Source: Gordonia hydrophobica NBRC 16057 (GTDB taxonomy: Bacteria > Actinomycetota > Actinomycetes > Mycobacteriales > Mycobacteriaceae). From it: a DNA stretch of 64,000 nucleotides. The notes under the pieces were generated by a model. The model did no database searches. It saw nothing but the letters and a program-made list of their open reading frames with translations, and was not told where the DNA came from. The DNA lies in contig NZ_BCWU01000010.1 of NCBI RefSeq assembly GCF_001592365.1, forward strand, positions 1 through 64,000, in the 5' to 3' direction. How positions within the stretch are numbered: the stretch's first letter is position 1; the number at the start of each line of letters is the position of its first letter. This document shows positions 19,708-28,855 of this stretch, one piece after another. The position numbers and the translations under genes were made by a program.

Positions 19708-21225
19708 CTACCCGGCGGTCTCGGTGCTCACGACCCCGACCGACGAGGCCTCCGCTCCGGGCGCAAGCCGCAACGACTGAGCGGTCGACGCGGTCGCTGC
19801 GGAGACGACTTGGTCGGTCCACCGGTCGACGGCCAGACCATTGATTGCGGCCGTCAGCTCCGACTCCCACCCGGACGCCCACTCCTCGGGGAACACCCGT
19901 CGGAGCAGATCGAGCATGATCGGCACCGCGGTCGAGGCGCCGGGAGAGGCTCCGAGCAGTCCGGAGACGGCGCGGTCCGCGCTCGTCACGAGTTCGGTGC
20001 CCTGGTGGAGGACGCCCGCCGCACCGTCGCCGGGCTTCACCAGTTGGGCGCGCTGACCGGCGCCGATCAGCTCCCAGTCCGCCCGACGCGCGGTGGGGTA
20101 GTAGCGCTGCAACTGCCGGAAGCGGCGCTGCGGGCTCGCCAGCAGTTCGGAGATCAGATAGCGGACCAGATCGAGGTTCGTCGCTCCGGCGGAGGCCACG
20201 GTCCAGAGATTCGTCGGCCGCAGGGTCGCGAAGAAGTCCGTCAAATGACCGTGCTTGAGCAGCTTGGTGCTGAACGTGGCGTACGGACCGAACATGAGAT
20301 GGTCGGCGCCGTCGACCGTCCGACGATCCAAGTGCGGGACCGACATGGGCGGCGTGCCGATCGGCGCCTCGCCGTACACCTTGCCCGCGTGCTGCGCCAC
20401 GACCTCGGGATCGCTGCATCGGAGGAACGCGGCGCCGACCGGCAAGACACCGTAGCCGCGGACCTCGTCGACCCCGGCCCGCTGCATGAGCCGTAACGCC
20501 TGACCACCCGCGCCGATGAAGACGTGCCGGGCACGGATCTGGAACTCACCGCGTCCGCACCGACCCGCGACGACGACACCGCCAGGACGCCGAGAGAGTC
20601 GTGCGACGCGGTGACCGGTGAGCACCCGCGCGCCCGACGCGGCGAGGAGGGAGTCGGTGAGCGCACCGAAGTCGACGTCAGTGCCCGCGCGGTGCTGCGT
20701 CGCGGTGACGGGTTCCTCGTCGGTGCGCCCGGCCATGACCAGTGGCGCCCAGTCCGCGATCACCGCGGGGTCCTCGGAGTACTCGAGGTCCTGAAAGAGC
20801 GGGGAGCGGGTCATGGCCTGGTGACGTCGGCGGAGGTGGTCTCGTCCCTCGTCTCCGAACACCACGGACAGGTGTGGCGCGGTGTGGACGAAACCGTCGG
20901 GCTCGACGGCGCCGCGCTCGGCGAGATGTGCCCACCACTGCCTGGTCAGGAGAAATTGGCGGGCCATCTCGGCGGGCTTGCTCGCATCGTCCGGGTCGGG
21001 CATGTAGTTCAGTTCGCAGAAGCCGGAATGGCCGGTGCCCGCGTTGTTCCACGGGGCGCTGCTCTCGGTGGCGATTCGATCGGCCTGTTCCAGCACCACG
21101 ACCGGTCGGTCGGGCGCGAGCTCGCCGAGCATCGACGCCAATGTCGCCGACATGATTCCTCCGCCGATCAGGACGACGTCGACCTCGCCGAGGTCGTGGA
21201 GTCTGTTCGCGTGACGGATTCGCAT
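19708..21225 (-). CDS. mqo: Malate:quinone oxidoreductase
   Basis: Encodes 505 residues, usual for MQO. The FAD-binding motif is at the N-terminus (V-V-L-I-G-G-G-I-M-S-A), followed by the family stretches S-S-A-P-W-N-N-A-G-T-G-H-S-G and, further on, F-G-P-Y-A-T-F-S-T-K-L-L-K-H-G and L-L-G-A-S-P-G-A-S-T-A. It oxidises malate to oxaloacetate at the membrane and passes electrons to menaquinone, bypassing NAD-malate dehydrogenase. The ATG at 21225 follows gaaggga. The divergent LysR gene probably controls it. In M. tuberculosis mqo lies elsewhere, so this pair interrupts the shared gene order. Confidence 0.95.
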   Translation of the reverse strand: MRIRHANRLHDLGEVDVVLIGGGIMSATLASMLGELAPDRPVVVLEQADRIATESSAPWNNAGTGHSGFCELNYMPDPDDASKPAEMARQFLLTRQWWAHLAERGAVEPDGFVHTAPHLSVVFGDEGRDHLRRRHQAMTRSPLFQDLEYSEDPAVIADWAPLVMAGRTDEEPVTATQHRAGTDVDFGALTDSLLAASGARVLTGHRVARLSRRPGGVVVAGRCGRGEFQIRARHVFIGAGGQALRLMQRAGVDEVRGYGVLPVGAAFLRCSDPEVVAQHAGKVYGEAPIGTPPMSVPHLDRRTVDGADHLMFGPYATFSTKLLKHGHLTDFFATLRPTNLWTVASAGATNLDLVRYLISELLASPQRRFRQLQRYYPTARRADWELIGAGQRAQLVKPGDGAAGVLHQGTELVTSADRAVSGLLGASPGASTAVPIMLDLLRRVFPEEWASGWESELTAAINGLAVDRWTDQVVSAATASTAQSLRLAPGAEASSVGVVSTETAG

Positions 21226-21265
21226 GATGATCGTTCCCTTCGATCGCTGCTCTTCGATACATATC

Positions 21266-21335
21266 CCATCGTCGTGAGGGTGGGACCTATCCGTCCAATG
21301 TGATTTCGGCAAGGTATTATCCGCTAATGGATAGG
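21266..21335. promoter_or_regulatory. TATCC-repeat operator region between mqo and lysR
   Basis: Copies of tatcc occur at 21262-21266 (atatccc), 21288-21292 (cctatcc) and 21318-21322, and the inverse ggata at 21329-21333. The last two form tatcc-N6-ggata, with a T-N-A core typical of LysR boxes, spanning the lysR start codon. The layout fits a regulator that binds across the divergent promoters and represses itself. Confidence 0.45.
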
Positions 21336-22226
21336 TGGATGGCAGAGCTGTCTCCGCAACTGACAGTACTGACCGAGCTGGCGGCGCGAGGTGGGTCGAT
21401 GACGGCCGCGGCCGAGGCACTGAGCGTTTCGCAGTCTTCGGTCAGTCGTCGGCTGCACGCGCTGGAGTCCGACCTCGGGGTCCCGCTGTTGATCCGTGAT
21501 GGACGCAACGTCCGTCTCACAGCGCAGGCGGAGGCCCTCGTTGTCGACTGTGCCGGACCGCTCGCCGCGCTGGAACGAGCCGTCGCGCGGGCGACGGCCG
21601 CGGCCGATCCGGAGTCGGGGACCGTGCGGTTCGGCTTCCCGCTCACGATGGGGTCGGGCGACGTGCCGGAACTGCTCGCGGCATTCCATCATCGGCATCC
21701 GCGCATCCACCTGGAGTTGAAGCAGGCGCACGGTGCGGAGCTGGTGGCCGATCTCGAGGCAGGCTTCTTGGATCTGGCAATCACGATTCCGCCGGCGGAA
21801 CATCTGCGTCATCGGGTGATCGGCAGGCAGGAGATCGTGGTCGTGGTGCCGGAACGTCACCGCCTCGCCAGGCGGGCGTCGGTGGACCTGGGTGAGTTGG
21901 TCGACGAGGTGTTCATCGCGAATCCGCGGTCGTACAACCTGCGACAGCTGACGGAGACCTGGTGCAGGGAGGCCGGGTTCGATCCCGACATCGCCCTCGA
22001 GATCACCGAGTTCACCACGATCCGGGAACTCGTCGAGCGCGGCCTCGGCGTCGCCCTGCTGCCGCGCGGGACGACGGCCGTCGTCGGCGTCGCCGAGGTA
22101 CCGGTGGCCTCAGCGGCCTTGCGTCGGACGGCGTCTCTCGTGTGGCCGACAGACGTGACGACGCCCGCGGTGGACCTCTTTGCCGAGTTCCTGCTCACGA
22201 ATCTGAACTCGCCGACCACGCGGTGA
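21327..22226 (+). CDS. LysR family transcriptional regulator
   Basis: Encodes about 299 residues. The N-terminal winged helix reads A-A-E-A-L-S-V-S-Q-S-S-V-S-R-R-L-H-A-L-E-S-D-L-G-V-P-L-L; the substrate-binding domain of LysR type fills the rest. ATG at 21327 is the likely start, although a second ATG at 21339 is possible. Divergent placement next to mqo suggests it controls mqo, with a C4 acid as a reasonable effector guess. A tatcc/ggata inverted repeat overlaps its own start codon. Confidence 0.88.
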   Translation: MDRWMAELSPQLTVLTELAARGGSMTAAAEALSVSQSSVSRRLHALESDLGVPLLIRDGRNVRLTAQAEALVVDCAGPLAALERAVARATAAADPESGTVRFGFPLTMGSGDVPELLAAFHHRHPRIHLELKQAHGAELVADLEAGFLDLAITIPPAEHLRHRVIGRQEIVVVVPERHRLARRASVDLGELVDEVFIANPRSYNLRQLTETWCREAGFDPDIALEITEFTTIRELVERGLGVALLPRGTTAVVGVAEVPVASAALRRTASLVWPTDVTTPAVDLFAEFLLTNLNSPTTR

Positions 22227-22533
22227 TCTCGCCGTCGAAGTCGGCACCGCGGGTCCGACCTCGGTGTTTCGTGCGCAGCCTCACACCTCGGACGCGATTT
22301 GCCGCTGACCTGCGCGGCTGCCGAGGCGTGAATTTGCTGGCGTCTGCCAGAAGTTTGCCAAAGGCCTGTTGATAACGACAAGATAACGGTAAGGCGACGA
22401 ACTCATGTACGTTCGTTGTCGGCCCACCGAGGGATGCGACGCCGACCAGGGCGTTTGCCGCCCGCTGCGCCACGGCGCGGAGCGGAATCTCGAGTGGAAG
22501 TTTTGTCCTTTCCCAACCCGAGGTCTGTTTCGC
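22227..22533 (+). promoter_or_regulatory. Leader of the lytic transglycosylase gene
   Basis: No gene seen in about 300 bases. The region has an A/T-richer patch with gataacgaca and gataacggta (22371-22390) that may be a promoter and a GC-rich structured stretch after it. Genes for cell-wall lytic enzymes in actinobacteria are often preceded by c-di-AMP (ydaO) riboswitches, but the conserved ydaO blocks are not visible here. Confidence 0.3.
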
Positions 22534-23268
22534 ATGCATCCCCATCGCACCCGGCTGAAGTCTGCCGCGCTCGTCGCTGCGGGCCTGATCCCCGCGGCAG
22601 CTGTGCTCGCGGGAGCATCGTCGCCCAGCAATCTGGCCGATCCGGCTCCGGCGCACGTCGACAACGTCGCTTACGAGATTCCGAGGTCGGCACCGAAGCC
22701 CGCCCCCGACCAGGTGAAGCCGGTCGTCGCGACCTTCCAGGCCACGCCCGCGTCGGTGAAGTCCGGCGCCGTGCCGAAGATCAACTTCGAGGCCTACCAG
22801 GCGGCCGCCGACACCATGGCAAAGAAGCAGCCGCGCTGCGGCATCGACTGGCGCCTGATCGCGGGCATCGGCAAGGTGGAGTCGCATCACGCGAACTTCG
22901 GCGACGCCGACAAGAAGGGCGAGCTGCGCACCCCGATCTACGGCCCCACCCTGAACGGCACCCTCGCGGGCAACCGCGTCATCAATGACACCGATGGCGG
23001 TAAGCTCGACGGTGACCCGGTCTACGACCGCGCCGTCGGCCCCATGCAGTTCCTGCCGTCCACCTGGAACCACTATGCGGGCGATGGGAACGGCGACGGC
23101 AAGTCGGATCCGCAGAACCTGTTCGACGCGGCCCTCACCACCGCCAAGTACCTGTGCGACGACAACCTCGACCTGCGCACCGACGCGGGACGCACGGACG
23201 CGGTCCTGCGGTACAACAACTCGATGGAGTACGTCTCCAACGTCCTGGGATTCGCCCGCGGCTACTGA
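22534..23268 (+). CDS. Secreted lytic murein transglycosylase (SLT/MltB-like)
   Basis: Encodes 244 residues. A signal peptide (K-S-A-A-L-V-A-A-G-L-I-P-A-A-A-V-L-A-G-A) leads into a proline-rich linker and a transglycosylase domain with catalytic glutamate E116 in G-I-G-K-V-E-S-H-H, then A-V-G-P-M-Q-F-L-P-S-T-W, the MltB-type signature. It cuts glycan strands of peptidoglycan outside the membrane. ATG at 22534 begins the basic signal sequence. D-G-N-G-D-G-K-S-D resembles a calcium-binding loop. It is convergent with the next gene. Confidence 0.9.
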   Translation: MHPHRTRLKSAALVAAGLIPAAAVLAGASSPSNLADPAPAHVDNVAYEIPRSAPKPAPDQVKPVVATFQATPASVKSGAVPKINFEAYQAAADTMAKKQPRCGIDWRLIAGIGKVESHHANFGDADKKGELRTPIYGPTLNGTLAGNRVINDTDGGKLDGDPVYDRAVGPMQFLPSTWNHYAGDGNGDGKSDPQNLFDAALTTAKYLCDDNLDLRTDAGRTDAVLRYNNSMEYVSNVLGFARGY

Positions 23269-23311
23269 CCGCTGATCACGCGCGATCCCGACGCCTACTG
23301 GCCCGAACCGA

Positions 23312-24487
23312 TCACCCGGCGGCGGCCGGGAACACCTTCTTGCTGATCGCGACCGACGCTGCGGGCTCGGGCAGCGGCAGCGGGTCGGTCACCTCGCCGA
23401 AGGTGACGGTCGGAGTCGAGTCGGGCAGCTTCCCGCTGCCGTGGAAGCCCGACATGGTGAGGATCTCCATCTGTGCAGGCTTCCGGGCGAAGGTGAAGAA
23501 CTCGGCGACCGCGTCGCTGGTGTGGGCCGGCACGGCCGGCCCGGCCAGCCGGATCACCGGGTAGTCGGCGATCGGTGTGCGGCCCTTCGGCGTCACGTCG
23601 GCCACGCGTGCTTTCGCGTCGTCCTTGGTGAGCGCGTACAACTGCTGTTCGGTGACCGCGACGGCGCGGACTGGTGCATCAGCGGGATCGGTGGTCTCGG
23701 CGATCGCGCGGACGACGGCATCGATGGAGCCGTTGCCGACCTTCGGCGGCGCAGACAGGAGTTCGTCGATCGCGGACACGACCGAGTCCGACTGGACCTG
23801 CCGCGTGGTCAGTGACTTCTCCGTCGGAACGGTCGCTGCCGCCACCGCCTGCGTCATGAGCGCCGTCGCATCGGACTGCGGACCGTCGGGCATGGCGATG
23901 CGCATCGATCCCCACGACCGTTCGCCGAACGCGGCGAGTGAGTTCGGACGCGTCTGAGCGGGCAGATCGGACCACGACAGGTCGCCGTCGACGGCCTTCG
24001 CGAGCTCGGGTTCCATGGCCAACCGAACCGGCGACGACACCAGCGACTCCGGGTTTCCCTGCAACACGGCGGCATTGCTCACCTGCAACGATGCGGCCCA
24101 CACCGATGACTGTGGCACCCAGGCGGCGGGGAAGGCGCCATAGGTCTGGTCATCCCAGGTCTTCGCCGTCAGCCCCTCCAGCGTGGCGCGCGCGTCTGCC
24201 GGCCGCACCACGACGGTGATGCAGTGATCGCGCACGGTGGGACTGGTCTTGTTGAAGTTCTCCGCGATCTTCTGCAGGCCCGGCGCGACCGCCGGATCGG
24301 CGAGGACCGACACCGTCGCCTGCCCTTCCAGACACGGGTTCGCGGTCGCCGGCTGGTCGTCGATCTCGTCGCCCAGCTGCCGCCACGCGGTGACGGCGCC
24401 TGCGATCAGAATGAGGACGAGTGCCACGGCGATCAGTGGTCGGCTGACGAAGTTTCTGCTGCGTTCGCCGCTGTTGTGCCTTGCCAC
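23312..24487 (-). CDS. Membrane-anchored substrate-binding protein, Rv1836c-like but without VWA domain
   Basis: Encodes 391 residues. One N-terminal membrane helix (about residues 16-34) is followed by a periplasmic-binding-type domain (SBP_bac_11) with C-L-E-G-Q-A-T-V-S-V-L-A-D-P-A-V. In M. tuberculosis the gene next to glcB, Rv1836c, has a similar sequence in the same context but continues with a von Willebrand A domain (from memory). Here the frame stops after P-E-P-A-A-S-V-A-I and the downstream DNA belongs to a convergent gene, so the VWA half is absent. GTG at 24487 has a strong ggaggagg site. The ligand is unknown. Confidence 0.75.
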   Translation of the reverse strand: MARHNSGERSRNFVSRPLIAVALVLILIAGAVTAWRQLGDEIDDQPATANPCLEGQATVSVLADPAVAPGLQKIAENFNKTSPTVRDHCITVVVRPADARATLEGLTAKTWDDQTYGAFPAAWVPQSSVWAASLQVSNAAVLQGNPESLVSSPVRLAMEPELAKAVDGDLSWSDLPAQTRPNSLAAFGERSWGSMRIAMPDGPQSDATALMTQAVAAATVPTEKSLTTRQVQSDSVVSAIDELLSAPPKVGNGSIDAVVRAIAETTDPADAPVRAVAVTEQQLYALTKDDAKARVADVTPKGRTPIADYPVIRLAGPAVPAHTSDAVAEFFTFARKPAQMEILTMSGFHGSGKLPDSTPTVTFGEVTDPLPLPEPAASVAISKKVFPAAAG

Positions 24488-24530
24488 CGATTCCTCCTCC
24501 AGCGGTTCGTGTCATGATCGGCCGGAAAGC

Positions 24531-24567
24531 CACCGAGCCCGGACCGAGATCCGGTCCGGGCTCGGTG
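24531..24567. terminator. Strong hairpin after glcB
   Basis: Perfect 15-bp stem caccgagcccggacc/ggtccgggctcggtg with a 7-nt loop, between the glcB stop and the next gene on the same strand. Its strength suggests that glcB transcription ends here and the downstream gene has its own promoter. Confidence 0.75.
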
Positions 24568-24587
24568 GTTCCACCTACTCGTGTATA

Positions 24588-26780
24588 TCAGGCGTTGGCG
24601 GCCTTGTACTCGCGGCGCGCGGCGTGCAGGATCGGTTCGGTGTAACCGCTGGGCTGCACGGTGCCCTTGAGGATCAGGTCCTTCGCCGCCTGGAACGCGA
24701 TGTTGCCGTCGAAGTTCGGCGCCAACGGACGGTAGCTCGCATCGTCGGCGTTCTGGCGGTCGACGACCGGTGCCATGCGCTCGAGTGCGGCGACGACGTC
24801 GGACTCGGTCACGACGCCGTGACGGATCCAGTTCGCGAGGTGCTGGCTGGAGATGCGCAGCGTGGCGCGGTCCTCCATCAGCGCTACGTCGTGGATGTCC
24901 GGCACCTTGGAGCAGCCGACGCCCTGGTCGATCCAGCGGACCACATAGCCCAGAATCGACTGGCAGTTGTTGTCGAGCTCCTGCTGCTTCTCCTCGTCGG
25001 TCCAGTTCGGCGTCGTCGCGAGTGGGATCGTGAGGATGTCGTCGACCGACGCGGGGTCCCGCTTGGCGATCTCGTCCTGCCGCTCGAAGACGTCGACCTC
25101 GTGGTAGTGCAGCGCATGCAGCGTTGCCGCGGTCGGCGACGGGACCCACGCGGTGTTCGCACCGGCCGTCGGGTGACCGATCTTCTGGACGAGCATGTCG
25201 GCCATCAAGTCGGGCATGGCCCACATGCCCTTGCCGATCTGCGCCTTGTGCTGCAACCCTGCGTGCAGACCGTTGTCGACGTTGGAGTCCTCGTACGCGT
25301 CGAACCAGGTCTGTCCCTTGATCTCGGCCTTCCGGACGAACGGTCCAGCCTCCATCGAGGTGTGGATCTCGTCGCCGGTCCGGTCCAGGAAGCCGGTGTT
25401 GATGAACACCACGCGCTCGGACGCGGCGAGGATCGACGCCTTCAGGTTGACCGAGGTGCGACGCTCCTCGTCCATGATGCCGACCTTGATGGTGTTGCGC
25501 GGCAGACCGAGGACGTCCTCGACGCGACCGAAGAGCTCACTGGTGAAGGCGACCTCGTCCGGTCCGTGCATCTTCGGCTTCACGATGTAGATCGAGCCGG
25601 TGCGCGAGTTGTACAGACGCGGTTCCGTGGACCCGGTCGTTGCGCGGTCGCTCATGCCGTGGATGCCGATGAGCGAGGTGATCAGCGCGTCCAAGATGCC
25701 TTCGGGCACCTCGTTGCCGTCGGCGTCCAGAATGGCCGGGTTGGTCATCAGATGTCCGACGTTGCGGACGAACAGCAGGCTGCGACCGTGGAGTTCCACC
25801 TCGCCAGCGCCATCGGGCGCGGTGTAGGTGCGGTTCGGGTTCAGCGTGCGGGTGAAGGTCTTGCCGCCCTTGCTGACCTCTTCGGCCAGGTCGCCCTTGT
25901 TGAGGCCGAGCCAGTTGTGGTAGCCGAGGACCTTGTCGTCGGCGTCGACCGCGGCGACCGAGTCCTCGAAGTCCATGATCGTGGTGACGGCCGACTCGAC
26001 GAGGACGTCCTTGACGCCCGCGGGGTCGGTGGCTCCGATCGGCGATGCCGGGTCGATCTGGATCTCCAGGTGCAGTCCGTGGTGGCGCACCAGGATGCCG
26101 GTCGGCGCCGACGCCTCGCCGGTGAAGCCCGCGAAGGCGGTCGGATCGGCGAACGTGGTGCGCTGGCCGTCACCGAACGCGGCGACGACGGCGCCGTCGG
26201 CGACGGTGTACGAGGTCACGTCGGCGTGGCTGCACTGCTCCAGCGGAGCGGCCTTGTCGAGGAACGCCTTCGCGAAGGCGATCACCTTGTCGCCGCGGAC
26301 CTTGTTGTACGACGAGCCCTTCTCGGCGCCGTCGGTCTCGGGAATCGCGTCCGTGCCGTACAGGGCGTCGTACAGCGAGCCCCACCGTGCGTTCGACGCG
26401 TTGAGCGCGAACCGGGCGTTGAGGATCGGGACCACGAGCTGCGGGCCGGGGATGTCGGCGATCTCCGCGTCGACGCCGGAGGTGGTGATCTGGAAGTCCT
26501 CGGGAACCGGGACCAGGTAGCCGATCTCCGTCAGGAAGGCCTTGTACTCGTCGAAGTCGACGTCCTGATGATCGCGGTGCCAGGCGTCGATCTTGTCCTG
26601 CAGGTCCTGGCGAACGTCGAGCAGTTCGCGGTTGCGCGGGGCGAGGTCGCCGAACACGGCGGCGGCGCCCGTCCAGAACTGATCGGCGTCTACGCCGGTG
26701 CCGGGAAGGGCTTCGTTGTTGACGAAGTTGTACAGAACTTCGGCGACCTGCAATCCGTTGACGTTGACGCGTGCGGTCAT
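24588..26780 (-). CDS. glcB: Malate synthase G
   Basis: Encodes 730 residues, the length of type G malate synthase. Conserved stretches include I-M-D-F-E-D-S-V-A, the [11 protein letters not shown] loop, the M-H-G-P-D-E-V strand, [15 protein letters not shown], and a catalytic-region [13 protein letters not shown]. It joins glyoxylate and acetyl-CoA to malate in the glyoxylate cycle. ATG at 26780 follows aaaggaaagg. Located next to the Rv1836c-like gene, as in mycobacteria. Confidence 0.97.
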   Translation of the reverse strand: MTARVNVNGLQVAEVLYNFVNNEALPGTGVDADQFWTGAAAVFGDLAPRNRELLDVRQDLQDKIDAWHRDHQDVDFDEYKAFLTEIGYLVPVPEDFQITTSGVDAEIADIPGPQLVVPILNARFALNASNARWGSLYDALYGTDAIPETDGAEKGSSYNKVRGDKVIAFAKAFLDKAAPLEQCSHADVTSYTVADGAVVAAFGDGQRTTFADPTAFAGFTGEASAPTGILVRHHGLHLEIQIDPASPIGATDPAGVKDVLVESAVTTIMDFEDSVAAVDADDKVLGYHNWLGLNKGDLAEEVSKGGKTFTRTLNPNRTYTAPDGAGEVELHGRSLLFVRNVGHLMTNPAILDADGNEVPEGILDALITSLIGIHGMSDRATTGSTEPRLYNSRTGSIYIVKPKMHGPDEVAFTSELFGRVEDVLGLPRNTIKVGIMDEERRTSVNLKASILAASERVVFINTGFLDRTGDEIHTSMEAGPFVRKAEIKGQTWFDAYEDSNVDNGLHAGLQHKAQIGKGMWAMPDLMADMLVQKIGHPTAGANTAWVPSPTAATLHALHYHEVDVFERQDEIAKRDPASVDDILTIPLATTPNWTDEEKQQELDNNCQSILGYVVRWIDQGVGCSKVPDIHDVALMEDRATLRISSQHLANWIRHGVVTESDVVAALERMAPVVDRQNADDASYRPLAPNFDGNIAFQAAKDLILKGTVQPSGYTEPILHAARREYKAANA

Positions 26781-26894
26781 GGCAACCTTTCCTTTGCGAG
26801 TGCGTTCATCGGGGAACCCTGACGCGCCGGGACCACCTCTCTCCGGCCGCGTCTTCCCCGAGCACCCATCTTATCTGGGCATACTGGCGAGTCG

Positions 26895-27779
26895 TCATGG
26901 CAGGTCCGGGGTCGATCCGGCGGCCACGAGCAAGTCTTCGCAGGTTGTGACGAGCGCCTCACGGAGTTCGGCTCCGCGGCGGGCGATCGCCGTCTGTTCG
27001 CGCACATACTGCGCACGGCCGTCGGCGGTCTCGATGGGCACCGCCTGGTAGCCGTAGTCCGTGAGGTCGTAAGGACTGGCCCGCATGTCGAGCACGCGCG
27101 CGGTCAGCGCCAGCTCGAAGCAGTCGGCGAGGAGGTCGCCGCCGACTAACGGGGTCAGCTTCAAACAGTACCGGTACAGGTCCATGGTCGCGTGCAGGCA
27201 TCCCGGTTGCTCGTTCTCGATGGCATCGGCCCGGGTCAGCGCCGTGGCGTTGAGCGGCTCGGCGTCCGCGGTGAAGAAGCGGAAGGCGTCGAAGTGGGTG
27301 CACCGGATCGGATGGGCCTCGACGACGGCGTCGGTGCCCGCGCCGCCGAGGCGCAGCGGGATGCGGTGACGTTTGGCGTCGGTGCGGTAGACCATGGCCC
27401 ACTCGTGCAGACCGAAGCAGCTCAGCCGAGGCGTCCGTCGCGCGGTGGCCTGCTCCATGGCCAGGATCCAGCGGACCAGGTGGAGCCGGGACGCGAGGTG
27501 TTCGTCGGTCACGCGGGCGGTGCCGTCGTCGGTGACGTGGTAGCCGCGCAGCCCGCCGTAGCGGTGCGCCCGACTCAAGGCGACGCCGAACCCCGGATGC
27601 CACTTGGTCACCTGCCCCGGCCGCGCCGAATAGTAGGTGAACAGGAAGTCGATGACCGGATGCTTCTCACCGCGCCGGTGCGCCTGCGTGTACGGCTCGA
27701 TCAGAGTCTCGATCCGCGCGCGATGGCGATCGGCTCGCAGTTGCCAGTCGGCGCGGGGAAGGACGATCTCGTCGACCAT
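26895..27779 (-). CDS. Conserved actinobacterial protein, often labelled 3-methyladenine DNA glycosylase
   Basis: Encodes 294 residues without signal or membrane segments. It belongs to a family found across actinobacteria that carries the label 3-methyladenine DNA glycosylase, but no glycosylase helix-hairpin-helix is evident to me, so the label should not be trusted. Histidine- and tryptophan-rich stretches such as V-T-K-W-H-P-G-F-G, F-G-L-H-E-W-A-M-V-Y and C-L-H-A-T-M-D-L-Y are likely functional. The ATG overlaps the stop of the upstream CNNM gene (TGATG), so it is coupled to it. Confidence 0.6.
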   Translation of the reverse strand: MVDEIVLPRADWQLRADRHRARIETLIEPYTQAHRRGEKHPVIDFLFTYYSARPGQVTKWHPGFGVALSRAHRYGGLRGYHVTDDGTARVTDEHLASRLHLVRWILAMEQATARRTPRLSCFGLHEWAMVYRTDAKRHRIPLRLGGAGTDAVVEAHPIRCTHFDAFRFFTADAEPLNATALTRADAIENEQPGCLHATMDLYRYCLKLTPLVGGDLLADCFELALTARVLDMRASPYDLTDYGYQAVPIETADGRAQYVREQTAIARRGAELREALVTTCEDLLVAAGSTPDLP

Positions 27780-28855
27780 CAGATCCGGTGCGTGGAGTCG
27801 CGCACGTCGCCGATGAAGGCTTCCGCGAGATCGGCCAGGGCCAAGACACCGAGCATGGTTCCCGCATTGTTGACCACCGCACCGAGGTGCGCACTGGTAC
27901 GACGCAGCGCGACGCTCGCTTCGTCGAGCGGCGTGGTCTGGTCGATCTTCGGCAGCGGCCGGATCTGATCGATGCCGATGATCGTGTCCGGGCCGATGGC
28001 CTCGTCGAGGATGTCGTCGAGGACGTCCTTGATGTGCAGGTAGCCGATGAACGAGCCGTCGAGTCCGCGGACGGGGAAGCGGGAGTAGCCGGTCTCCCGG
28101 ACCGCACGTTCCACCGATCCCAGTCGCGGGCCCAGACCTCCGGTCGCCGCGTCGAGCTGCACGCGGACACTGCGGACCTCGTCGAGCGGGATCATCAGCT
28201 CGGCGGCGGTCCGTTCGACCGTCTCGAGGGCGCGCGTGAGTCGTTCGTGCTCGTCCGCATCCAGCAGGCCGGTCTCGCGCGACTCACTGATCATGTCGGC
28301 CAACTCGCTCTCGTTCACCGTGGTCGCGAGCTCGTCCTTCGGCTCCACCCCGAACATCCGGAGACTGAGGTTGGCGAGCGCGTTGTAGAACCAGATCAGC
28401 GGATTGGCGAGGCGCATGAACAGCAGGTGCGGGGGGACCACCAACATGGCGACGGTTTCGGGGCCGGCGAGCGCGATGTTCTTCGGGACCATCTCGCCGA
28501 GCAGGATGTGCAGGATCACGACGATCGCCAGGCCGACGGCGAACGCGATCGGATGCAGCAGCTCGTGGGGCACGTGGGCCCATTCCAGCGGTGCCGAGAT
28601 CAGATGCGCGATGGCGGGCTCGGCCACTCGGCCGAGCAGGATCGAGCAGATGGTGATGCCGAGCTGGGATCCCGCGAGCATGAGCGAGAGGTGCTCGGAG
28701 GCTTCGATGACGGTGCGTGCTCGCTTCTTGCCGCTCTCTTCCAGGGCGACGAGCCGGTCGCGGCGGGCCGCGATCAGCGAGAACTCGGCGGCGACGAAGA
28801 AGGCGTTGGCAGCCAGGAGCACGACTGCGAGGATCAGTCCCCACCAGTCGTTCAT
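27779..28855 (-). CDS. CNNM/HlyC-CorC family membrane protein with CBS pair (downstream)
   Basis: Encodes 358 residues: an N-terminal DUF21 domain of about four membrane helices (A-N-A-F-F-V-A-A-E-F-S-L, then G-S-Q-L-G-I-T), and a CBS pair (about 210-345). It lacks the C-terminal CorC/HlyC transporter-associated domain found in its neighbour. Such proteins are called hemolysins in databases but related CNNM/CorC proteins handle magnesium efflux. ATG overlaps the upstream stop (ATGA). The pair matches Rv1841c-Rv1842c and probably forms a heteromer. Confidence 0.88.
   Translation of the reverse strand: MNDWWGLILAVVLLAANAFFVAAEFSLIAARRDRLVALEESGKKRARTVIEASEHLSLMLAGSQLGITICSILLGRVAEPAIAHLISAPLEWAHVPHELLHPIAFAVGLAIVVILHILLGEMVPKNIALAGPETVAMLVVPPHLLFMRLANPLIWFYNALANLSLRMFGVEPKDELATTVNESELADMISESRETGLLDADEHERLTRALETVERTAAELMIPLDEVRSVRVQLDAATGGLGPRLGSVERAVRETGYSRFPVRGLDGSFIGYLHIKDVLDDILDEAIGPDTIIGIDQIRPLPKIDQTTPLDEASVALRRTSAHLGAVVNNAGTMLGVLALADLAEAFIGDVRDSTHRI

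Noticed and set aside
19394-19780. Small forward gene between gcvP and mqo
   Set aside because: No ribosome site, composition like noise, and it overlaps the mqo 3' end; kept only as unassigned DNA.
22227-22533. c-di-AMP (ydaO) riboswitch before the transglycosylase
   Set aside because: Expected from the gene class, but the conserved sequence blocks of that riboswitch could not be found.
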